A DNA stretch of 64,000 nt from Candidatus Zixiibacteriota bacterium (GTDB lineage: Bacteria; Zixibacteria; MSB-5A5; GN15; FEB-12): NCBI GenBank assembly GCA_022571845.1, contig JACZXB010000001.1, forward strand, positions 62,001 to 126,000. Direction: 5' to 3'. Below, piece after piece: positions 33,782-42,877 of this stretch. The translations under genes were made by a program, and so were the position numbers. The stretch's first letter is position 1. The number at the start of each line of letters is the position of its first letter. Under the pieces are notes generated by a model, which had not been told where the DNA came from, did no database searches, and saw only the letters and a program-made list of their open reading frames with translations.

Positions 33782-34795
33782 ATGGTTATCGTAATGGAAA
33801 ATACCGCCACCAAAGAGCAGATTGAACTGGTCTGTCAGAAACTGATTGATCACGGTTTTGATATCCATCGCTCGACCGGCAGCAACCGCACAGTTCTGGG
33901 AGTAGTTGGGGACACTCAGCAAGCCGACACCAGAGACTACGAAGTTATGGACGGCGTTCACGAAGTGCTACGTGTAACCGAGCCATACAAACTTGCCGGT
34001 CGAACATTTGGTCCGGAAAACTCAATAGTCAAAGTAAAAGATGTTGAATTTGGCGGCAGCAAAATCGTCCTGATGGCCGGTCCCTGCTCAATTGAATCGC
34101 GGGACCAGATAAAGAAAATCGGCGGCCTCTTAAGTCCGCTTTCAACAAGAATTCTCAGAGGCGGAGCCTATAAGCCCCGCTCTTCTCCCTATTCCTTTCA
34201 AGGACTGGGAGAAGAGGGCTTGAAATACCTTCGTGAAGCCGGCGACACTCACAATATGGCAGTAGTTTCAGAAGTAATGGACCGGGCAGATATTCTACCA
34301 GCCTTAAAGTACGTTGACATCATACAGGTCGGCGCCCGCAATATGCAAAATTTCGCATTGTTAAAAGAACTTGGCAAAGTAGACAAACCTATTCTTCTCA
34401 AACGCGGCATGTCGGCAACATTGCAGGAGCTTCTAATGGCTGCCGAATATATCCTGTCAGGCGGCAACCATGAAGTGATCCTCTGTGAAAGAGGAATCCG
34501 CACGTTTGAGAACTATACCCGCAACACTATGGACATCTCGGCTATTCCGATATTGAAAACTTTGACCCATCTGCCGGTTGTGGCAGATCCTTCACATGGT
34601 ACCGGCATTCGAAAACAGGTCGCTCCCATGGCCAGAGCTGCTGTTGCCGCCGGAGCCGACGGCCTTCTGATTGAGGCCCACTACGACCCCGAAATTGCCT
34701 TCTCAGACGGCGCCCAGACTCTTTATATTGAGCAGTATGAAAAACTGGTTGAGGAGCTGAAAATAGTGGCCTCGGCTGTCGGACGCTCTATCTAG
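33782..34795 (+). CDS. aroF: DAHP synthase (type I-beta, with N-terminal regulatory domain), copy 1
   Basis: First step of the shikimate pathway: condenses phosphoenolpyruvate and erythrose-4-phosphate. The 337 residues include a ferredoxin-like N-terminal domain (1 to about 70, MVIVMENTATKEQIELV ... GVVGD), as in the Thermotoga enzyme, where it mediates Tyr/Phe inhibition. The barrel has [69 protein letters not shown] and [10 protein letters not shown]. It differs from the second copy (37547-38563) across the regulatory domain, so the two are probably inhibited by different end products. It follows chorismate mutase and precedes argS by a 99-base gap. Confidence 0.95.
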   Translation: MVIVMENTATKEQIELVCQKLIDHGFDIHRSTGSNRTVLGVVGDTQQADTRDYEVMDGVHEVLRVTEPYKLAGRTFGPENSIVKVKDVEFGGSKIVLMAGPCSIESRDQIKKIGGLLSPLSTRILRGGAYKPRSSPYSFQGLGEEGLKYLREAGDTHNMAVVSEVMDRADILPALKYVDIIQVGARNMQNFALLKELGKVDKPILLKRGMSATLQELLMAAEYILSGGNHEVILCERGIRTFENYTRNTMDISAIPILKTLTHLPVVADPSHGTGIRKQVAPMARAAVAAGADGLLIEAHYDPEIAFSDGAQTLYIEQYEKLVEELKIVASAVGRSI

Positions 34796-34894
34796 TTTTA
34801 TTGCGATTGCTCCAAGCTTTATCCTTAAGCCTTAAAACTTGTAGATTTGGCCAGAGCTCAGTAGTATTATAGTCTTAAGGAATTTTAGATTTAA

Positions 34895-36709
34895 ATGGCA
34901 AAAGATAAGTTCAAAATTAGTTTCTGTGAGGCGACTGCTGCTGCTTTCAAATCCTTGTATGCAGACAAGTATGAAGATATCGGCAACGTTCAGATTTTCA
35001 GTTCAGAATTTATATATGATAACCTGGAAAAACCAAAAGACCCGTCAATGGGCAGGTTCGCCCTGCCAGTATTTCGGTTTGGGAAACTCTTAGAAGATAA
35101 GCCGCCCAGCATCGCAGCCAAAGTAGCGCCTGAGTCAAACAAGTTTTTAGGTAGATCGCAAAACGGTCCAGCTATTGTCAAAATTGAAGCTGCCGGCGGA
35201 TTTTTAAACGCCAGACCAAACGCAGAACTAGCCGCCAGTTCAACCATTGAAGCAGTACTTACGGCTGGCAAAGACTACGGAAACAGCACTGTCGGACAGC
35301 AGCGTAAAATTCTAATAGAATATTCATCGCCGAATATAGCCAAGCCATTCGGAGTAGGGCACCTTCGTTCAACCATGATAGGCAACTCGCTTCGTAAAAT
35401 TTTCAAAGCGCTCGACTATGATACCATGGGTATCAATTTTCTAGGCGACTGGGGCACACAGTTCGGCAAAATGATTGTCGCTTACCGTAAATGGGGCGAC
35501 GAAAATACTTTAAAAAATAATTCAGTTCAAAATCTGCTTGAACTTTATATAAAGTTTCATGAAACGGCTAAAGAAGATAGCAGTCTTGATGATGACGCGC
35601 GTGAGGTATTCAAAAAACTTGAGCAGGGCGAAAAGTCCGAAGTAGAGCTATGGGAGAAGTTCAAGAGCATATCGCTGACAGAATTCGACCGCATTTATAA
35701 AATGCTGGGAGTTCAATTTGACTGGATAACCAGTGAGTCATTCTTAAACGACAAGATGACTGCTGCCATTGAGTCTCTAGAAAAAGCAGGACTTACTTCC
35801 ATATCCGAAGGCGCCTTGATCGTTGATATCGACGACCCGCAGCTGCCACCGGTACTACTGCGCAAAGCCGATGGCGCCACATTATACGCTACCCGTGATG
35901 TTGCCGGCTTGTTCTATCGCTGGCAGGAGTACAAATTTTACCAGTCGCTATATGTAGTCGGCTCGGCCCAGTCTGACTATTTTAAGCAACTTTTTAAACT
36001 CATAGAGCTAAAGGAAAAGGCCGAGTCGCTGAGTGACGACGACAGCATGAGCGGTAAGGTCAGGCATATAGAATTCGGCTGGGTAAAGTTTGGTGATAAA
36101 GCTATGTCAACCAGACGGGGCAACATTGTAATTCTTGAGGATGTCATAAACAAAGCTGCTGAGCTTGCTAAAAAGCGAATCAAAGAAAAGAACCCCAACC
36201 TCAAAACTATTGAAGAAACATCGCGAATTATAGGCACCGGTGCCGTAATATTTTCACAGCTATCGGTACGTCGTCAGAAAGATGTACGATTTGATTGGGA
36301 CCAGGTGCTTAACTTCGAGGGAGAGACCGGGCCATACCTTCAATACACGCATGCCAGACTCTGTTCGCTTTTGAGAAATTATGACGGCAATGTTTCATCT
36401 GACATAGACTTTGCTCTTCTGGCAGGCAACGAAGAATCCCGTGTGATTGATTTGCTTGCGGATTTTCCGGAAACGATAGAAGACGCTGCCCGCGACTATG
36501 ATCCGTTTTATATTGCTGCCATGCTTTTAAAACTTGCCGGTGCCTTTAATAGGTTTTATCAGCGAAAAAATGCACAAGGGAAAATTGACAGAATCTTATC
36601 AGATGACAAAGAACTATCAGCCGCGCGGATAGCACTAGTAAAATCAGTTCAGCTGGTAATAAACAAAGGTCTCTACCTGTTAGGGTTAGAGGCGCCCCAA
36701 GAGATGTAG
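34895..36709 (+). CDS. argS: Arginyl-tRNA synthetase
   Basis: Class I aminoacyl-tRNA synthetase charging tRNA-Arg; 604 residues. An N-terminal additional domain (1 to about 125, D-loop recognition) precedes the catalytic Rossmann fold with YSSPNIAKPFGVGHLRST, NFLGDWGTQFGKMI and the second signature MSTRRGNIV (about 407-415). The C-terminal anticodon-binding helical domain includes RQKDVRFDWDQVLNFEGETG and YTHARLCSLLR. In the HIGH-type motif the first His is Gly (GVGH), a non-standard form. The gene sits inside the aromatic superoperon, 2 bases before tyrA, with a 99-base gap upstream that could hold a promoter. It is the only gene of the run with no link to aromatics. Confidence 0.95.
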   Translation: MAKDKFKISFCEATAAAFKSLYADKYEDIGNVQIFSSEFIYDNLEKPKDPSMGRFALPVFRFGKLLEDKPPSIAAKVAPESNKFLGRSQNGPAIVKIEAAGGFLNARPNAELAASSTIEAVLTAGKDYGNSTVGQQRKILIEYSSPNIAKPFGVGHLRSTMIGNSLRKIFKALDYDTMGINFLGDWGTQFGKMIVAYRKWGDENTLKNNSVQNLLELYIKFHETAKEDSSLDDDAREVFKKLEQGEKSEVELWEKFKSISLTEFDRIYKMLGVQFDWITSESFLNDKMTAAIESLEKAGLTSISEGALIVDIDDPQLPPVLLRKADGATLYATRDVAGLFYRWQEYKFYQSLYVVGSAQSDYFKQLFKLIELKEKAESLSDDDSMSGKVRHIEFGWVKFGDKAMSTRRGNIVILEDVINKAAELAKKRIKEKNPNLKTIEETSRIIGTGAVIFSQLSVRRQKDVRFDWDQVLNFEGETGPYLQYTHARLCSLLRNYDGNVSSDIDFALLAGNEESRVIDLLADFPETIEDAARDYDPFYIAAMLLKLAGAFNRFYQRKNAQGKIDRILSDDKELSAARIALVKSVQLVINKGLYLLGLEAPQEM

Positions 36710-36710
36710 C

Positions 36711-37556
36711 ATGTCGACTAGACCTGTCAAGAAAATAACGATTTGCGGATTCGGATTAATCGGCGGCTGCATGGTCCTCGATTTTCTAAGAGGAGCAGGT
36801 AAAGTTCAGATAACCGCCTTTGATAAGCCTGCCGTTTTAAAGCGACTTAAAAAGAACCGCAAGTTTCCTGTCAAAACAGAGCCAATTCTACGAAAAGCAG
36901 TAGCTGGCTCAGATATTATTATTCTTTCGGCTCCTCATAAAGCAAATGAGGCCAACCTGAAGCGTCTCTCCAAAATCAATACCCTGACAGATACTCTAAT
37001 AATTGATACCGGCGCCGTAAAACTGCCCATTCTAAAGCTGTCTTTAAAACTTAGCTTTCCCAATGGCACCCAATTTTTGCCGAGTCATCCGATGGCCGGC
37101 CGGGAAAAAGCAGGATTTGAGAATTCTGGCTCAGGCCTGTTTGAAAATCATTGCTGGTTTATTGATGAATCGGTCAGACTAAGCCGGGAAAACAGAGCCA
37201 GGCTTGACTGGATGGTCAATAAACTGCGAATAAAACCTACCTTCATTAAGGCCGGCGTTCATGACCAGCTGATGGCCGAAATTTCGCACCTGCCACAATT
37301 GATTTCTACTATATTGGGGGGGCAGGTTGCAACTGAGCTGGTTCCGCTGGCCGGTCCCGGACTTCGCTCAATGCTCCGCCTCTCAGGTTCGCCATATTCT
37401 GTTTGGTCGGAAATTATAGACCAAAACAGGCCGGAAATAATTAAATCACTTGAAAATTTCAGAAATAACCTTAATAAGGTAATTGGAATAGTTAAGTCAA
37501 AAGACTCGCTCGCCAACATATTTAAGGCATCCGCCAGGAGCTATGAATGCTTATAG
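36711..37556 (+). CDS. tyrA: Prephenate dehydrogenase
   Basis: Oxidises prephenate to hydroxyphenylpyruvate on the way to Tyr. The protein has 281 residues. The Rossmann NAD(P) motif ICGFGLIGGCMVLDF lies at residues ~11-25. The dehydrogenase domain has LSAPHKANEANL, FLPSHPMAGREKAGFENSG (substrate-binding His) and the helical part HDQLMAEISHLPQLIST. There is no ACT domain, so feedback inhibition may be absent or work differently, and no fused chorismate mutase. The gene begins 2 bases after argS and overlaps the second DAHP synthase by 10 bases. Confidence 0.93.
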   Translation: MSTRPVKKITICGFGLIGGCMVLDFLRGAGKVQITAFDKPAVLKRLKKNRKFPVKTEPILRKAVAGSDIIILSAPHKANEANLKRLSKINTLTDTLIIDTGAVKLPILKLSLKLSFPNGTQFLPSHPMAGREKAGFENSGSGLFENHCWFIDESVRLSRENRARLDWMVNKLRIKPTFIKAGVHDQLMAEISHLPQLISTILGGQVATELVPLAGPGLRSMLRLSGSPYSVWSEIIDQNRPEIIKSLENFRNNLNKVIGIVKSKDSLANIFKASARSYECL

Positions 37557-38563
37557 TAATGGAGGCAAACGCCACCAGCCAGATGGTGGAAAACGTTTGT
37601 ACTGAAATAGAAAAAATGGGGCTCAAAGCCCATGCCATGCCGGGCGCTCAGCGCACTGCCATCGGAGTCACCGGCAATAAGGCTCAAGTAGATTCCGACC
37701 GCATCCTGGCCCAGGCTGGCGTTAAAGAGATAATTCATGTAACCAAGCCTTACAAGCTGGTTAGCAGGGAGTTCTATCCTGAGAACTCTGTGATTGAGAT
37801 ATCCAGCGATGTCAAAATCGGCGGCGATAAAATAGTCATAATGGCGGGGCCCTGCTCGGTCGAAAGCCGTGACCAGTGCCTGCGAATTGCCGAAAGGGTT
37901 GCCAAAGCCGGCGCCAAAATATTTCGTGCCGGTGCCTATAAACCGAGAACTTCACCTTACTCCTTTCAGGGCCTGAAAGAAGAGGGCCTGAAAATTCTTG
38001 CCGAAGTAAGAAAGCAGCACAATCTCCTGATAGTAACCGAAGCGATTGATACAGAAACTCTCGGACTGGTTGCTGAATATACGGATATAATCCAGATTGG
38101 CGCCCGCAACATGCAGAACTATTCGCTATTGAAGAAAGCCGGTCAGCAGCCTAAACCGGTTCTGCTCAAGCGGGGCATGTCGGCCACATTGGATGAACTC
38201 CTGATGGCTGCCGAGTATATCTTAAATGAAGGTAACCGAAAAGTAATTCTGTGTGAAAGAGGAGTGCGGACTTTTGCTGACCATACCCGCAACACCCTTG
38301 ACCTTTCGGCCATTCCGTTTGTAAAAAGAATGAGTCACCTGCCGATTATTGCCGACCCCAGTCACGGTACAGGCCGACGCGACAAAGTCTTGCCGCTGTC
38401 CAGGGCCTCACTGGCAGTAGGTGCCGATGGGCTGCTGATAGAGGTCCACCATGACCCGGCCAATGCCTTATCCGATGGTCAGCAGTCGATAACACCTGAC
38501 ACTTTTGATTTACTTACCAAAGAGATGCAGGCAATTGCTTCTGTCATGGGGCGTAGCTGCTGA
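37547..38563 (+). CDS. aroF: DAHP synthase (type I-beta, with N-terminal regulatory domain), copy 2
   Basis: Second paralogue of the first shikimate-pathway enzyme, 338 residues. It has the same layout as copy 1: ferredoxin-like regulatory domain ([17 protein letters not shown] ... TAIGVTGNK), linker [13 protein letters not shown], then the barrel with [71 protein letters not shown] and [10 protein letters not shown]. The ATG at 37547 lies after AGGAG and overlaps the tyrA stop. The linker is closer to the Thermotoga sequence than that of copy 1. Placement between tyrA and aroA suggests that this copy serves the general pathway or responds to Tyr; the ligand cannot be read from sequence. Confidence 0.95.
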   Translation: MLIVMEANATSQMVENVCTEIEKMGLKAHAMPGAQRTAIGVTGNKAQVDSDRILAQAGVKEIIHVTKPYKLVSREFYPENSVIEISSDVKIGGDKIVIMAGPCSVESRDQCLRIAERVAKAGAKIFRAGAYKPRTSPYSFQGLKEEGLKILAEVRKQHNLLIVTEAIDTETLGLVAEYTDIIQIGARNMQNYSLLKKAGQQPKPVLLKRGMSATLDELLMAAEYILNEGNRKVILCERGVRTFADHTRNTLDLSAIPFVKRMSHLPIIADPSHGTGRRDKVLPLSRASLAVGADGLLIEVHHDPANALSDGQQSITPDTFDLLTKEMQAIASVMGRSC

Positions 38564-39906
38564 TGAAGCGACAGCTCAAACGATCCAAAAAAGTGAAAGG
38601 AATTATCACCGTACCGGGTGATAAGTCTATCGCCCAGAGAGCGGCTCTTTTTTCAATTTTATCGAGCGGCCCTATTACTGTTACTAATTTTCCAGATGGC
38701 GCAGACTGTCAAAATTCTCTCAATGCAGCGGAGCAACTTGGTGTAAAAATAGAGCAAGTTGAGGGGAGACTAAAACTCAGGCCGCCTGAAAATAACACTC
38801 TGCCCAGGCAAGCGACAGTCGACTGCGGTAATTCCGGCACCACCGCCAGACTTTTATCAGGCATTGCGGCGGGATCAAATATCGAGCTGACTCTTATCGG
38901 TGATGAATCACTCAGCCTGAGACCAATGAAAAGAGTTATTGAACCTCTTACAGAAATGGGAGCAGAGTTTTTTTGTGAAAATGGAAGTTTACCCTTAAAA
39001 ATCAGAGGCAAGAAACTGCTGCCCTTTGAGTATAAACTTCCGGTGGCTTCTGCGCAGGTAAAGTCGGCGCTGCTTCTGGCCGGCCTGGCTTCGCACTGCT
39101 CGGTTGTCATACGCGAAGACAGTTTCACCCGCGACCATACCGAAAGAATGCTGGCCGAAATTGGAGAAGGAATAGAAACCAGAAAAATCAAAGCGGTTCC
39201 TGTAGAACACCCGGATGACCCGCGCAAAAAGAAAATGGTAATGCCTGAGCCGTTCAAATATGAGGCCAAACTCTCCGCCCAGGCAGCAGTTAAAGGCGGC
39301 GAAATAAATATTCCCGGAGATATTTCAACAGCTTCGTTTTTTATGACGGCGGCTGCTATAACACAGGGGACGGTGACTATCAAAAACGTCGGCCTTAATC
39401 CTACCCGGACTGCCTTTATAGACCACCTGAAAATAATTGGCTGCGAAGTTAAAATTTCTGACAAAGAAACCATATCGGGCGAGCCAAGGGGAACCGTCAC
39501 AGTAACTGGTTTAAAGCTAAAACCCAGAAAAATATCCGGTGATACGACTGTCGGATTAATTGATGAAATCCCACTGGTAGCGATTTTAGCTTCTTTTACC
39601 GAGGGAACAACGGTAATTCGTGATGCCGCTGAGTTAAAAGTTAAAGAATCTAACAGGCTGGAAGCTATCCACCACAACCTGAATCTCACCGGAGCAAAGT
39701 GCGGGCTGCTCGATGACGGACTGGCTATTCAAGGCGGCCGTGAATTATCCGGTGCCGACTTTGTTGGTTTCGGAGACCATCGCATCGTCATGGCATTTTC
39801 AATAACGGCTTTGTCGCTGGCTGGTCCTTCGACAATCGATGATGATTCCCCGGCAGCTGTTTCCTGCCCCGGGTTTTATGACATTCTGGAGTCGATTATA
39901 AGATGA
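38563..39906 (+). CDS. aroA: 3-phosphoshikimate 1-carboxyvinyltransferase (EPSP synthase)
   Basis: Sixth step of the shikimate pathway, joining phosphoenolpyruvate to shikimate-3-phosphate. The protein has 447 residues in two inverted domains. Motifs are VPGDKSIAQRAALFS (residues ~19-33), DCGNSGTTARLLSG, GDESLSLRPM, VASAQVKSALLLAGL, the catalytic Asp in VGLIDEIPLVA, LKVKESNRLEA and GFGDHRIVMAFS. The PEP-site loop reads NSGTTARL, whereas common glyphosate-sensitive enzymes have LGNAGTAxRP; I cannot predict sensitivity from this. A long antisense open frame across it is a shadow. It overlaps its neighbours by 1 and 4 bases. Confidence 0.97.
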   Translation: MKRQLKRSKKVKGIITVPGDKSIAQRAALFSILSSGPITVTNFPDGADCQNSLNAAEQLGVKIEQVEGRLKLRPPENNTLPRQATVDCGNSGTTARLLSGIAAGSNIELTLIGDESLSLRPMKRVIEPLTEMGAEFFCENGSLPLKIRGKKLLPFEYKLPVASAQVKSALLLAGLASHCSVVIREDSFTRDHTERMLAEIGEGIETRKIKAVPVEHPDDPRKKKMVMPEPFKYEAKLSAQAAVKGGEINIPGDISTASFFMTAAAITQGTVTIKNVGLNPTRTAFIDHLKIIGCEVKISDKETISGEPRGTVTVTGLKLKPRKISGDTTVGLIDEIPLVAILASFTEGTTVIRDAAELKVKESNRLEAIHHNLNLTGAKCGLLDDGLAIQGGRELSGADFVGFGDHRIVMAFSITALSLAGPSTIDDDSPAAVSCPGFYDILESIIR

Positions 39907-40763
39907 GCGAGTTCTATAAATTTGGTCTGATTGGTCAAAATGTAGCTTACTCAAAATCTGCCGATATTTTCAAAGCGATTTTTGAATTGAAAGGTTTGGA
40001 CGGTTCTTTTGAGAATTTTGATCTGGACTCAGAAAATAACTTTGATGAAAAATTCAAGTCTTTGATGACAAAAAAAATTTGCGGGCTGTCCGTTACCATA
40101 CCTCATAAGAAGCGCGTGATTCCGCTCTTAAATGACATTTCAGCTGTGGCCGATGCTCTCGAAGCTGTAAACTCAATTTCTGTAGAAAACGGCCTGCTTC
40201 ATGGTCATAATACCGACGTTTTTGGCTTTTCACTGCCCCTGAGAACGTTTACAGAAAAGCTCAAACACGGCCGGGCTATGATACTTGGCTGTGGCGGAAG
40301 CGCCCGGGCGGTTGTTTATAGTCTCTACATAGATTACGAAATCTCTGAGTTCAACATTATCGGCCGGTCAATTGATAAGCTGCAACAATTTAAAACATCT
40401 ATGAAAGAGATTCTCAAAAACTCTAATATCGAAACTTCTTCTATTACTGATTGTGCTGATGCACTATCTAAAGATTTTAGCATTGTTGTCAATTGTACGC
40501 CGCTGGGCGGCTGGAACCACCAAGATATTTTGCCATTTCCTGAAAACTTTAATTGGGACAATACCCGCATTTATTATGACCTGAACTATAATCAAGCCAA
40601 TCTCGCAATCAGGCAGGCACTGGATAATAATGTCATAGCATTCGATGGTTCCCAAATGTTAGTAGGTCAGGCTATACGTTCGTTTGACATCTGGACAGGA
40701 CAAACTGTAGAAATTGACGCGGTTTACAACAAAGTTTTTGACAGAGCCAAACAAACTGTCTAA
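39903..40763 (+). CDS. aroE: Shikimate dehydrogenase
   Basis: NADPH-dependent reduction of 3-dehydroshikimate to shikimate. The protein has 286 residues. The N-terminal substrate domain shows FGLIGQNVAYSKSADIF, SVTIPHKKRVIPLL with the catalytic Lys (about residue 69) and LHGHNTDVFGFS with the catalytic Asp. The Rossmann domain has MILGCGGSARAVVYSL. The C-terminal FDGSQMLVGQAIRSFDIWTG is typical. Its ATG overlaps the aroA stop by 4 bases, and aroK follows after 17 bases. Confidence 0.95.
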   Translation: MSEFYKFGLIGQNVAYSKSADIFKAIFELKGLDGSFENFDLDSENNFDEKFKSLMTKKICGLSVTIPHKKRVIPLLNDISAVADALEAVNSISVENGLLHGHNTDVFGFSLPLRTFTEKLKHGRAMILGCGGSARAVVYSLYIDYEISEFNIIGRSIDKLQQFKTSMKEILKNSNIETSSITDCADALSKDFSIVVNCTPLGGWNHQDILPFPENFNWDNTRIYYDLNYNQANLAIRQALDNNVIAFDGSQMLVGQAIRSFDIWTGQTVEIDAVYNKVFDRAKQTV

Positions 40764-40780
40764 TAATAGCAGCAGTTTTT

Positions 40781-41341
40781 ATGAAACTCAAATCCAGCAT
40801 ATTTCTGATCGGTTTTTCCGGCAGCGGCAAATCTACGGTCGGTAAATTACTTGCTAAAAAACTTACCTGCAGTTTTGTTGATATTGATAAACTTATCGAA
40901 AGCAAGTCTCGCAAAACAATCCCAAATATCTTTAAGACCGATGGAGAGAAAGCGTTCCGCAAATTAGAGTCTGCCGCTATTAAAAACCTCATTGCCGAAA
41001 AAGCGAAAGCGAAACCAAAAGTAATAGCTTTGGGAGGGGGAGCTTTTGAAAACAGAGCCACCCGACTGCTTACTACGGAAAACGGGATTTCGATCTGGCT
41101 TAGATGCTCAATTTCAGAAATATATGAGAGACTAAGAAAACATAGCGACCGACCGAAATTAACAGGTAAGAAAGAGATTTTGTCGGCCAGAAAACAAAAA
41201 CAAACAATCCGGAAACTATTGCTCGAAAGAAAAGACAATTACGCCAGAGCGGATTTGCGAGTCACAAGCTCTGGCAAAACAGCAAACCGTGTTGCGCTCG
41301 AAATTATTTCAAAATTGAGAAAGATCAATGCCTCAGATTAA
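40781..41341 (+). CDS. aroK: Shikimate kinase
   Basis: Phosphorylates shikimate at the 3 position using ATP; 186 residues, P-loop kinase. Walker A is GFSGSGKSTVGKLLA (residues ~10-24). The shikimate-binding DIDKLIESKSRKTIPNIF and FRKLES, with the Gly-rich ALGGGAFEN, are all present. The lid region contains KHSDRPKL with the catalytic Arg. Its end overlaps aroB by 14 bases, so the two are translationally linked. Confidence 0.95.
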   Translation: MKLKSSIFLIGFSGSGKSTVGKLLAKKLTCSFVDIDKLIESKSRKTIPNIFKTDGEKAFRKLESAAIKNLIAEKAKAKPKVIALGGGAFENRATRLLTTENGISIWLRCSISEIYERLRKHSDRPKLTGKKEILSARKQKQTIRKLLLERKDNYARADLRVTSSGKTANRVALEIISKLRKINASD

Positions 41342-42434
41342 TATAATGCTAAAAGCCGGTGCCTATCCGGTGGTCATAGGCAACAGAATGGACAACAAAT
41401 TCTTGAGCCTGATTAAGACTAATGCCCAAAATAGACGGGTCTTTGTTTTCTTTGATGCTCGCTTCTATGCTCTTCACGGAAAAAAGATTGAAGCGTTATT
41501 GAAAAGTAAAAAGTACAATATCAAATCGTTTGTGATCCCGTCTGGCGAAAAATCAAAATCAGCTTCAGCGCTAAAAAAGATTTATGACTTTCTATTACAT
41601 AACCAGATCAGCCGCAATGATTTCATATTGGCCTGTGGCGGCGGGGTCACAACTGATCTGGTCGGCTATGCCGCGGCCACAACTCTACGCGGTATAAAGT
41701 GGGGAGCAGTCAGCACAACTTTATTGGGGATGGTCGACGCGGCAATAGGAGGCAAGACCGGAATCAATCATGAATCAGGTAAAAACCTAATCGGAGCTTT
41801 CTGGCAGCCATCTTTTGTCATTTGCAATACTGAACACCTGCAGACTCTCCCCGAAAGAGAAATGATTGCAGGACTTGGTGAAGTTATTAAATACGGGGGA
41901 CTTATCGGCAATGATTTAATTGATGAGATTGAGAAATTTTTGAAAAATGGTGACCTCTATGATACTAAGATTTTAAAAAAATTGATTAATGTAAGCGTCA
42001 GATACAAAGGCTCAATTGTGGCTAAAGATGAGCGCGAAAAAAACATCAGAATGTTCTTAAATCTGGGTCACACTTTCGGGCATGCCCTAGAAAAAACTCT
42101 GGGCTACGGTAAACTATTGCACGGTGAGGCGATTATTATCGGACTTCTGGCCGCAGTTATTTTGAGCCAAAAGGTTAACAGGACTTCCACAAAAGCGCTT
42201 ACTGGCTACGAAAGTCTGCTGAAGAAGTGCCTGAGGTTCTTACCATATTTCCCTCTTAAACCGGCTGAGATACTCAAAAATATGCAGATTGACAAGAAAC
42301 GCTTCGGTCAAAAGCTAAGATTCGTCTTGCTTAAGAGCCCCGGAAAGCCCTTTATTGCCTCCGACTTAAGGCCGAAACTAATAATAGATTCGGTCAAAGA
42401 GTGCCTCGATCTCTATAAAGCCGAGGGAAGATAA
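41328..42434 (+). CDS. aroB: 3-dehydroquinate synthase
   Basis: Second shikimate-pathway step, a NAD- and metal-dependent cyclisation of DAHP. The protein has 368 residues. NAD-binding and active-site stretches are IPSGEKSKS, ACGGGVTTDLVGYAAATTLRG, STTLLGMVDAAIGGKTGIN and KNLIGAFWQPSFVI. Metal ligands are Glu in GLGEVIKYG and His residues in NLGHTFGHALE and LLHGEAIIIGL. The C-terminal DKKRFGQKLRFVLLKSPGK holds the usual Lys/Arg. It lies immediately before aroQ, with 1 base between. Confidence 0.97.
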   Translation: MPQINIMLKAGAYPVVIGNRMDNKFLSLIKTNAQNRRVFVFFDARFYALHGKKIEALLKSKKYNIKSFVIPSGEKSKSASALKKIYDFLLHNQISRNDFILACGGGVTTDLVGYAAATTLRGIKWGAVSTTLLGMVDAAIGGKTGINHESGKNLIGAFWQPSFVICNTEHLQTLPEREMIAGLGEVIKYGGLIGNDLIDEIEKFLKNGDLYDTKILKKLINVSVRYKGSIVAKDEREKNIRMFLNLGHTFGHALEKTLGYGKLLHGEAIIIGLLAAVILSQKVNRTSTKALTGYESLLKKCLRFLPYFPLKPAEILKNMQIDKKRFGQKLRFVLLKSPGKPFIASDLRPKLIIDSVKECLDLYKAEGR

Positions 42435-42435
42435 A

Positions 42436-42876
42436 ATGTCAGTTATTTTAGTCATAAATGGTCCAAATTTAAATCTACTGGGGACGCGCCAGACAGATAT
42501 ATATGGAGATAAAGGCTTAAAAGAGCTGAATGAGCAACTTTCGAAGCTGGCCGGGCAGTTGCAGGTTTCACTCAAATTTTTTCAGTCAAATTCTGAGGGT
42601 GATCTAATAGATTATCTGCATAAAGAGGGACCTGCTGCAGACGGTATAATTATCAATCCCGCAGCATTTACACATTATAGCTATGCAATCCGGGATGCAA
42701 TTTCTGCTATTGAGACAGAAACCGTAGAAGTTCATATTTCCAATATTTTCTCAAGAGAAGAATTCAGACACAAATCAGTTATCAGTCCTGTCTGCTCCGG
42801 GCAGATCTGTGGCTTTGGATTCTATGGTTACGCCATGGCCCTGTCATATTTTGCTGATATCTCCAAGGGAAAGTAG
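42436..42876 (+). CDS. aroQ: 3-dehydroquinate dehydratase, type II
   Basis: Third shikimate-pathway step, in the dodecameric flavodoxin-like (type II) form; 146 residues. Motifs are VINGPNLNLLGTRQTDIYG (catalytic Arg and Tyr, residues ~6-24), FFQSNSEGDLIDYLH, INPAAFTHYSYAIRDAI and EVHISNIFSREEFRHKSVIS with the catalytic His. It is the last recognisable aromatic gene. Chorismate synthase (aroC) is the only shikimate-pathway gene absent from the cluster. The next gene starts 1 base after its stop, so the transcript probably continues. Confidence 0.96.
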   Translation: MSVILVINGPNLNLLGTRQTDIYGDKGLKELNEQLSKLAGQLQVSLKFFQSNSEGDLIDYLHKEGPAADGIIINPAAFTHYSYAIRDAISAIETETVEVHISNIFSREEFRHKSVISPVCSGQICGFGFYGYAMALSYFADISKGK

Positions 42877-42877
42877 C

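Noticed and set aside
38709-39689. 326-codon open frame antisense to aroA
   Set aside because: It is a codon-bias shadow; the aroA frame carries every EPSP synthase motif, while the antisense product is low in complexity and matches no family.
42809-42877. Upstream extension of the pseudo-peptidase into aroQ
   Set aside because: The extension overlaps aroQ by 68 bases and would hide the signal peptide; the ATG at 42878 has its own ribosome site.
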